Shown here: one piece after another, positions 6,583 through 11,351 of the stretch
Numbering within the stretch: the first letter of the stretch is position 1
How the letters are laid out: each line of letters starts with the position of its first letter
DNA from: Spirochaetaceae bacterium
GTDB lineage: Bacteria; Spirochaetota; Spirochaetia; SZUA-6; Bin103
Assembly: GCA_028820215.1 (NCBI GenBank)
Contig: JAPPKD010000134.1
Coordinates: 1-11,351, forward strand
Direction of reading: 5' to 3'
Length of the DNA stretch: 11,351 bases
Program-made: the position numbers and the translations under genes
Notes under the pieces: model-generated
The model's database searches: none
What the model was told of the DNA's origin: nothing
What the model saw: only the letters and a program-made list of their open reading frames with translations

Positions 6583-8946
6583 CTACGGGTGCGGCTCCAT
6601 CGACCTGGGCATGCGGTAGCCCACCCCACGCACGTTGAAGATCCAGGTCGGTCGGGACGCGTCCTCGCCGAGCTTGGTGCGCAGCTTCTTCACGAAGTTG
6701 CGTACCAGGTTGATGTCCCCCGTCTTCTTCCCGCCCCAGGCGTGGCGCAGCAGCGCCTCGAAGGTCGTGACCCGGCCCGCGTTGCGCGACAGCAGCCGCA
6801 TGATCTCGTACTCCGTCGGCGTCAGCGGCACCTCGTGCCCGGCGACCGTAACCCGCCGGTCCTCGTAGTGGATGGCAAGCTCTCCGAGCACGAACGGCTC
6901 CGGGTCGGCGTGCCGGCGCAGCGCGGCCTGCACCCGCGCCGTGAGCTCCGTGGCCGAGAACGGCTTGACGATGTAGTCGATGGCGCCGCTTTCCAGCGCC
7001 CGCGCGATGGTCTCGTCGCGTCCGTAGCCGGAGATGAAGACCACCGGCAGGTCGGCGAGCTCGTCGATCTGCTCCATCAGCGCGATGCCGTCGGTGTCGG
7101 GCAGCATCAGGTCCAGCAGGACCAGGTGCGGCTGCTCGGTGCGGATGATGTGGGACAGCTCCGTGTGGTCGCCGGTCACCAGCGGCTCGTAGCCGGCGCC
7201 CGCCAGCGCGTGGCGCACGAAGCGCAGCGTCTGCGGGTCGTCGTCCACCACCAGGACGCGGGTCGGCTCGGGCGATTCCGCCGGCGGGTCCGACAGGCGC
7301 TCGCCGGCGGCGCCCGGTTCGGTGTCGCGGCTCCGCTCGGCCACCGGCAGCGTGAAGGTGAACCGCGCGCCCTGCCCGGGGCCGCCGCTCTCGGCGCGGA
7401 TGCGGCCCCCGTGCGCCTCCACCAACCCCCTGCAGATGGCCAGCCCGAGACCGGTCCCGGCCGGCGTGCGCCCGCCACTGGCGGCGCCCTGGCCGGTGTA
7501 CTTGTGGAACAGGTGGGGCAGATGTTCGGGCGCCAGCCCCCGGCCCTCGTCGGCGACCCAGACCGCGACGTGCACGACGTCGCGCACGGCGCCGACCCGG
7601 ATCGGCGAAGACTCCGGCGAGTGCCGCGCGGCGTTGGACAGCAGGTTGTTGAGCACCTGCTCGATGCGCCGCCGGTCGGCCATCACCCGTGGCAGGCCCC
7701 GCGGCAGGTCGATCAGCACCGTATGTCGCCCGCCGCCCGACAGGAACGTGTTGCGCGCCCGGTCCACCAGCGCGGCCACCTCCGATGGCTCGGGCGCCAC
7801 AGACAGTGTGCCCGCGTCGATGCGCCCCGCGTCCAGCAGGTCGCTGATGAGGCCGCGCATGCGATCGGCCTGGTCGTGGATGATCCGGTAGAACTCGTGC
7901 CGCTCGGCCGGGTCGAGTTCCTGGCCCGCTTCCAGCAGCGTGGCCGCCGAGCCCTTGATCGAGGTCAGCGGCGCGCGCAGCTCGTGGCTCACCATGCCCA
8001 GGAACTCAGCGCGCAGCCGCTCCAGCTCGTCGAGCGGCGCCAGGTCCTGCATGGTGACGACCACCGATGCGACCGCGCCGTCCTCGGACCGGATCGGCGT
8101 CGAGTTGACCAGGGTCCTGACGCTGCGCCCGTCGGGGACCGAGAGCACGATCTCCTCGGCGCGCACCGTCTCGCCGCTGCTGAGCTGCCCTGCCAGCGGG
8201 TACTCGGCGAGGGCGATTTCGCGCCCGTCGGCGCGCCGGCAGGTGACCACCTCCTGAAGCTGCTCCAGCGGGCGGCCTGCCATGCGCAGGTTCTCCAAGA
8301 TGCGCCGCGCCTCGCGATTGAACGATACCGGCTGGGCGCTGTCGGCATCGAAGACAAACACGCCGACCGGCGAGGTCTCCACCAGCGCCTCCAGGTCGGC
8401 CCGCGCGCGCTGCTCGTCGCGGTGGGTGCGGGCGTTGGCGATCGCCGTCGCCGCCAGCGAGGCGAACAGGACCAGCACCTCCTCGTCCTCGTCCGTGAAC
8501 TCCGGAGACTCCTCCTTCTCGGCCAGGGACAGGTGGCCGACCTGCACGCCGCGGTGGCGCAGCGGCGTTCCCTGGAAGGTCTTCGAGCGAATCAGGTCCG
8601 GGGCGTAGCCCAGCGAGGTGACGAACGCCGGCAGGTCGGTCAGCCGTATCGGTCCCGGCAGATCGCGGAAGTACGCCCAGAGCTTGGGCCCGTCCGGCCA
8701 GGCCATGAACTCCGCGTGCTCTTCGGCGGTGAAGCCGGAGCTGACGAAATCCTGAACCCCGCCCGCGTCGTCGATAGTGGTGATCACGCCGTAGCGGGCG
8801 CCGGTGAGAGAGCGTGCGCTGTCGACGATCTCCTGCAGGACGGTGGTCACGTCGAGGGTCGCACTGATGCGCAGGATCGCGGTGCCGAGCGCGGTGATGC
8901 GCTCGCGTAGTGCCTCCAGTTCCTGCTGCGGTTCGTCGGCGTTCAC
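6583..8946 (-). CDS. Soluble hybrid sensor kinase/response regulator with winged-helix output, copy 2
   Basis: This 787-residue protein combines a complete two-component pathway in one chain. Order: GAF about 28-165, PAS about 175-290 (V-E-T-S-P-V-G-V start), HisKA with H321 in S-H-E-L-R-A-P-L-T-S-I, HATPase about 415-530 (N-N-L-L-S-N-A-A-R, D-E-G-R-G, G-T-G-L-G-L-A-I), a linker of about 25 residues, REC about 560-675 with phosphoacceptor D612, and an OmpR/PhoB-type winged helix about 682-787. No membrane segment is seen, so the signal is sensed in the cytoplasm. An upstream start at 9021 adds 25 unrelated residues; GTG 8946 has GGAGGAGGGA just upstream and matches the start of copy 1, so it is preferred. 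The GAF differs clearly from copy 1 (for example around residues 110-140), while receiver and recognition helix are nearly the same. Targets may be the neighbouring catabolic genes; this is inference from position only. Confidence 0.9.
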   Translation of the reverse strand: MNADEPQQELEALRERITALGTAILRISATLDVTTVLQEIVDSARSLTGARYGVITTIDDAGGVQDFVSSGFTAEEHAEFMAWPDGPKLWAYFRDLPGPIRLTDLPAFVTSLGYAPDLIRSKTFQGTPLRHRGVQVGHLSLAEKEESPEFTDEDEEVLVLFASLAATAIANARTHRDEQRARADLEALVETSPVGVFVFDADSAQPVSFNREARRILENLRMAGRPLEQLQEVVTCRRADGREIALAEYPLAGQLSSGETVRAEEIVLSVPDGRSVRTLVNSTPIRSEDGAVASVVVTMQDLAPLDELERLRAEFLGMVSHELRAPLTSIKGSAATLLEAGQELDPAERHEFYRIIHDQADRMRGLISDLLDAGRIDAGTLSVAPEPSEVAALVDRARNTFLSGGGRHTVLIDLPRGLPRVMADRRRIEQVLNNLLSNAARHSPESSPIRVGAVRDVVHVAVWVADEGRGLAPEHLPHLFHKYTGQGAASGGRTPAGTGLGLAICRGLVEAHGGRIRAESGGPGQGARFTFTLPVAERSRDTEPGAAGERLSDPPAESPEPTRVLVVDDDPQTLRFVRHALAGAGYEPLVTGDHTELSHIIRTEQPHLVLLDLMLPDTDGIALMEQIDELADLPVVFISGYGRDETIARALESGAIDYIVKPFSATELTARVQAALRRHADPEPFVLGELAIHYEDRRVTVAGHEVPLTPTEYEIMRLLSRNAGRVTTFEALLRHAWGGKKTGDINLVRNFVKKLRTKLGEDASRPTWIFNVRGVGYRMPRSMEPHP
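6851..7059 (-). repeat. 209-bp perfect repeat, copy in regulator 2
   Basis: This is the partner of 4148-4356, identical at all 209 bases. It encodes the segment from L-A-D-L-P-V-V-F-I-S-G-Y in the receiver to R-R-V-T-V-A-G in the DNA-binding domain. A coding sequence of this kind should show synonymous differences after the divergence seen in the flanks. Confidence 0.9.
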
Positions 8947-9017
8947 CGGTGATCCCTCCTCCCGTGTCCGCGCCGGCGAGACTGTCGCGAAGGCGGGCAC
9001 GTCGACAAGGACGTTAC

Positions 9018-9068
9018 TCAAGAGATATTTATGGCGTCAATACGGATGCACGTCGTTTATACAAGGTC
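9018..9068 (+). repeat. 51-bp conserved block upstream of regulator 2 (pairs with 6477-6527)
   Basis: This is the second copy of the conserved block, at nearly the same distance from the regulator start (72 bases here, 71 in copy 1). It shows that the regulator was duplicated together with its upstream region. Homology to copy 1 ends near 9071, where the PhyH remnant begins. Confidence 0.6.
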
Positions 9069-9077
9069 GCGCGGCCG

Positions 9078-9266
9078 GTACGCACGCCGGTGTCCGCCAG
9101 CGGCCGGACCCTGCGCAGGTCCCACTGGGACCCGGCGATCGTCGAGAGGATGACCCCGGAGCAGCGCGCGGTCATGTACGGGCCCAATTCCGGCCACGCC
9201 ACTTCGGTGCCGGAGCTGACCGTGGACGCCGACGGCACGATCCGCGCGGTTCGCATTCAGCGGTAG
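9078..9266 (+). pseudogene. C-terminal remnant of a third PhyH-like gene
   Basis: The stretch matches the C-terminal quarter of the intact gene at 2990-3859. In one frame (9092-9121) it reads V-R-Q-R-P-D-P-A-Q-V, against V-R-Q-W-P-D-P-V-Q-V in the intact gene. An 11-base loss then shifts the frame, and from 9123 it continues H-W-D-P-A-I-V-E-R-M-T-P-E-Q-R-A-V-M-Y-G and on to the V-D-A-D-G-T tail and a TAG at 9264-9266. The catalytic core, including both His regions, is absent, so it cannot make an enzyme. The end overlaps the stop region of the convergent hydrolase-like gene by ten bases. This is evidence of an ancestral array with at least three PhyH copies. Confidence 0.75.
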
Positions 9267-10795
9267 GCGATCACCAGCTCGATCCCCTCGACGCGCAGGC
9301 GGTCCCGGCCGTCCAGTCGGTCGAGCGCCACGTCGATCCGGTTCTCGCCTTGCATGACGGGAATGTCGCGCCAGGTCAGGGTCGTGGTGGCGGGCAGCTC
9401 CAGGCGATGGCCGCCGTCGAGCCCCCGGCCGTTCAGCGACACCGAGGCCGCTCCCTCCGGGACGCTCCCCGCGCAGGTGACCCGAAGCCACGTGTCGGCC
9501 AGCGCCTGGTCGCGACGGGCTGACTCCATGTCGTCGCCCACGTGCAGCGTGAACGACCGGCTCTCTCCCACGGCATCCAGCTCGCAGGGAAGCTGCAGCT
9601 CGCCGCCCTGCTCGGGGGTCCTGAGCAGCATGTCCACGTTCACGGTGTAGCGCTTATTCCTGCGCTCGATCAGGCGCGGGTCCTGGATCTCGCGCAGGAG
9701 CTGGACCTCGTCCGGCGTATACGACGCCTCGCCGCGCGCCATTCGATGACAGTCGTAGTTGAACAGGTAGATGGAGCTTGCCCCCTGGTGCCAGAAGCTC
9801 GATGCCGCGGCGTACAGCATGTCGTTTCCGGCGTAGCCGTACCCCTTGGCCGACCGCTCCAGGCCACCGCCGATCCGGCACGAGGTGCCGGCGGCGATCT
9901 CCGTGAATGCCGCGATCTCGGCCCCCATCTCCAGGTAACCGCCGTTCATGGGGATGATCAGGTCGGCCAGTTCCTCCCGTATCCAGGTGGGGACGTCCAG
10001 GCCGATGCGGCGGCAGCCTTCACGGGTCGCCGGCACCCGCAGCATGAGCGTGAACGGCCGTTCCTTGCGGCGTGCGATCTCCGCGGTGCCGGCCCTGACC
10101 TTGCGCATGAAGTCGGTCATCAGCGGCATGCCGGCGCCTTCCTGCCCCTCCTTGAAGAACCAGCGCCCGCGCTGGAAATCCATCTCGAAGCCGTCGATGT
10201 GGTAGCGCTCGCAGGTCTCCAGGATCAGGCCGAGCTTGCGCTCGCGTACCTCCGGGAGCGCATAGTCGAACGCCCAGGTGAAGTCGTCCTGGTCATACCC
10301 GTAACCCGCCACGGTCGGATAGGGCGAGCCGATCAGCAGCTCGCGATGCTCCTTCTTGAAGATGCTCCGGAACGCGCCGAAGCGCTCGGTGTCGTCCTCG
10401 TGGATGTCGTTCATGCGTAGCGCGGGCCAGAACTGCATGCCGCGTTCGTGCGCCCTGGAAGCCAGCAGCTCGATGATGTCGACGCCCTGGTCGAGCAGCG
10501 CCCTGGTGCTGTCGGCCATCCACTTGACCCACTCCAGCCCCTCGCCTTCAGGCCACTCGGTCACGTCGGCGCCGTAGACGTTGCCGAACGCGGTGCGGTG
10601 GGAGAAGGTCTCGTCCCCGCGGCCCATCGAGTTGGTGAACACCTCGACCGCCGTGTCCGTGACCTCCTCGACGTCCCGGCACGCCTGCTCCGGCGTTATC
10701 GGCGGCGGAAAGGTGATAAACGTCGTCGAATCGCCATCGGAGTTGTAGATCAGGCGAGGAAGCTCGCGCGCTCGGTCGTCGGTCCGGTCGTCCAT
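9257..10795 (-). CDS. Glycosyl-hydrolase-like TIM-barrel protein with C-terminal beta domain
   Basis: This 512-residue predicted cytoplasmic protein has no signal peptide. The first 375 residues look like a (beta/alpha)8 barrel of the glycosyl-hydrolase-like class: the N-terminal strand PRLIYNSDGD, A-L-R-M-N-D-I-H-E-D-D (about 117-127), Y-H-I-D-G-F-E204-M-D206-F-Q-R with acidic residues placed as in the fourth strand of such barrels, L-I-I-P-M-N-G-G-Y (about 280), and S-S-I-Y-L-F-N-Y-D near 345. Residues about 380-512 are beta-rich with short strands (T-L-T-W-R-D-I-P, N-R-I-D-V-A-L), like an accessory carbohydrate-binding or jelly-roll domain. I do not recognise a numbered GH family, and the substrate is unknown. 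ATG 10795 has AGGAG six bases upstream. The gene is divergent from the gene at 10877 and convergent with the PhyH remnant. With the sulfatase it suggests sugar-polymer use, which is inference. Confidence 0.75.
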   Translation of the reverse strand: MDDRTDDRARELPRLIYNSDGDSTTFITFPPPITPEQACRDVEEVTDTAVEVFTNSMGRGDETFSHRTAFGNVYGADVTEWPEGEGLEWVKWMADSTRALLDQGVDIIELLASRAHERGMQFWPALRMNDIHEDDTERFGAFRSIFKKEHRELLIGSPYPTVAGYGYDQDDFTWAFDYALPEVRERKLGLILETCERYHIDGFEMDFQRGRWFFKEGQEGAGMPLMTDFMRKVRAGTAEIARRKERPFTLMLRVPATREGCRRIGLDVPTWIREELADLIIPMNGGYLEMGAEIAAFTEIAAGTSCRIGGGLERSAKGYGYAGNDMLYAAASSFWHQGASSIYLFNYDCHRMARGEASYTPDEVQLLREIQDPRLIERRNKRYTVNVDMLLRTPEQGGELQLPCELDAVGESRSFTLHVGDDMESARRDQALADTWLRVTCAGSVPEGAASVSLNGRGLDGGHRLELPATTTLTWRDIPVMQGENRIDVALDRLDGRDRLRVEGIELVIAYR

Positions 10796-10876
10796 GACAT
10801 GCTCCTGTCGGCGACCGGCAGCCTATGCGGCCCGGCCGCCCTCTGTATACGGTCGCCGCGTACGACAGGGGTGATG

Positions 10877-11332
10877 ATGGCGAGTATCAGGGACATCAGC
10901 GTCGCCGGTAGCCGCTACGCGGCGGAGGTGCCCGACACGCTGGACCTGGCGGACCGCGCCCGGCTGGCGGTCCCGGCGTTGACCCGGCACCTGAGCCCGG
11001 AGGCCGACTACGGCGTCGGCGACGACGCCGGAAGCCTCTACCTGGCCGCGAAGTTCGCCGAGGCGCTGCCGATGGTGCGCGCAATGAGCGGGGACGACGC
11101 CGACCTGGACGTGGAGCAGGCGATGATGACGTCGCTCGTCTCCCTCATCGGTGAGGACGGGCTGCTCTACACGCCGCCCAACACCCCGGCGCGGCGCGGC
11201 GGAGCAGCCGACGGCAGGGAGTACGCGGAGACGGACGAGGCGCACACCAGCGCATACGGCAACGCGCGGATGATCCCGGCTTATTCGCGTAGGAGTGGAG
11301 AAAAAGTAGGCGCGTCCGCCGATTTGCAGTAG
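10877..11332 (+). CDS. N-terminal fragment of a large uncharacterised protein, truncated by a repeat
   Basis: The open frame gives 151 residues. About 135 residues (up to M-I-P-A-Y, base 11284) look native: D-T-L-D-L-A-D-R-A-R-L-A-V-P-A-L-T-R-H-L, Y-G-V-G-D-D-A-G-S-L-Y-L-A-A-K-F-A-E-A-L, L-I-G-E-D-G-L-L-Y-T-P-P, and A-Y-G-N-A-R-M. This resembles the helical N-terminal part of alpha/alpha-barrel carbohydrate-active proteins, which normally run several hundred residues; the resemblance is only a hint. The last 16 residues are from more AT-rich sequence leading to the 18-bp repeat, so the gene appears interrupted there. Three in-frame starts (GTG 10871, ATG 10874, ATG 10877) are possible; AGGGG at 10867-10871 is best spaced for 10877. 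It is divergent from the hydrolase-like gene, with about 80 bases between them that could hold promoters; none is convincing. Confidence 0.6.
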   Translation: MASIRDISVAGSRYAAEVPDTLDLADRARLAVPALTRHLSPEADYGVGDDAGSLYLAAKFAEALPMVRAMSGDDADLDVEQAMMTSLVSLIGEDGLLYTPPNTPARRGGAADGREYAETDEAHTSAYGNARMIPAYSRRSGEKVGASADLQ

Positions 11333-11333
11333 A

Positions 11334-11351
11334 GTCAAGCTTCCCCACCGG
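11334..11351 (-). repeat. 18-bp repeat, right copy (inverted partner at 32-49)
   Basis: The last 18 bases are the exact reverse complement of 32-49, so both copies point outward in the same way. The preceding 50 bases (about 11283-11333) are richer in A and T than the gene they interrupt and may belong to the same element. The window ends here, so the full length of the repeat cannot be seen. Confidence 0.7.

Noticed and set aside
6589..8910. A 773-codon open frame on the plus strand opposite regulator 2, and a similar one at 4832-6481 opposite regulator 1.
   Set aside because: They are antisense to well-recognised kinase domains. They have repetitive Arg/Ala/Val/His/Gln-rich composition and arise from the high GC content.
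8947..9021. Upstream start adding 25 residues to regulator 2.
   Set aside because: Copy 1 begins at the equivalent of GTG 8946, and both have the same purine-rich ribosome site there; the extra part has no counterpart.

Overview
The window is high-GC bacterial DNA with dense genes, frequent GTG starts and good purine-rich ribosome sites. It shows no rRNA, tRNA, CRISPR array or complete insertion sequence. The gene set (S1 sulfatase, tandem phytanoyl-CoA-dioxygenase-like proteins, a glycosyl-hydrolase-like TIM barrel, large soluble hybrid kinases, toxin-antitoxin remains) recalls genomes of environmental or host-associated heterotrophs that degrade sulfated or complex organic matter. The sequence alone does not fix the phylum. 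The two ends carry the same 18-bp sequence in inverted orientation, so the window may be a whole contig that stopped at a multi-copy repeat.

Layout: (1) 32-552, a repeat end, a possible promoter, and a ribbon-helix-helix antitoxin overlapping a RelE/ParE-type toxin. (2) 583-2028, a sulfatase with an intact C-A-P-S-R formylglycine site. (3) 2029-2187, a promoter/operator-like palindrome and a frameshifted VapB-like antitoxin remnant. (4) 2184-3859, two PhyH-like dioxygenases coupled by an ATGA overlap; the first has lost its probable distal iron-binding His. (5) 3880-6406 (minus), a GAF-PAS-HisKA-HATPase-REC-winged-helix hybrid regulator, copy 1. It is split by a 201-bp tract of almost pure G/C that looks like a sequence artefact. 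(6) 6583-8946 (minus), the intact paralogue, copy 2. (7) 9018-9266, a duplicated upstream block followed by a third PhyH C-terminal remnant. (8) 9257-10795 (minus), a glycosyl-hydrolase-like protein. (9) 10877-11332 (plus), the N-terminal part of a probable larger enzyme, cut off near the right-hand repeat.

Working picture (inference): the plus-strand sulfatase and dioxygenases and the flanking hydrolase could act on a sulfated or modified organic substrate, and the two cytoplasmic hybrid regulators are candidates to control them. The two regulators differ most in the GAF sensor region. They share a 209-bp perfectly identical stretch across the receiver/DNA-binding half, as expected if different signals feed one output and gene conversion keeps the output the same. 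The region has been reshaped by duplication, decay of toxin-antitoxin and PhyH genes, and probable insertion of a repeat at both borders.
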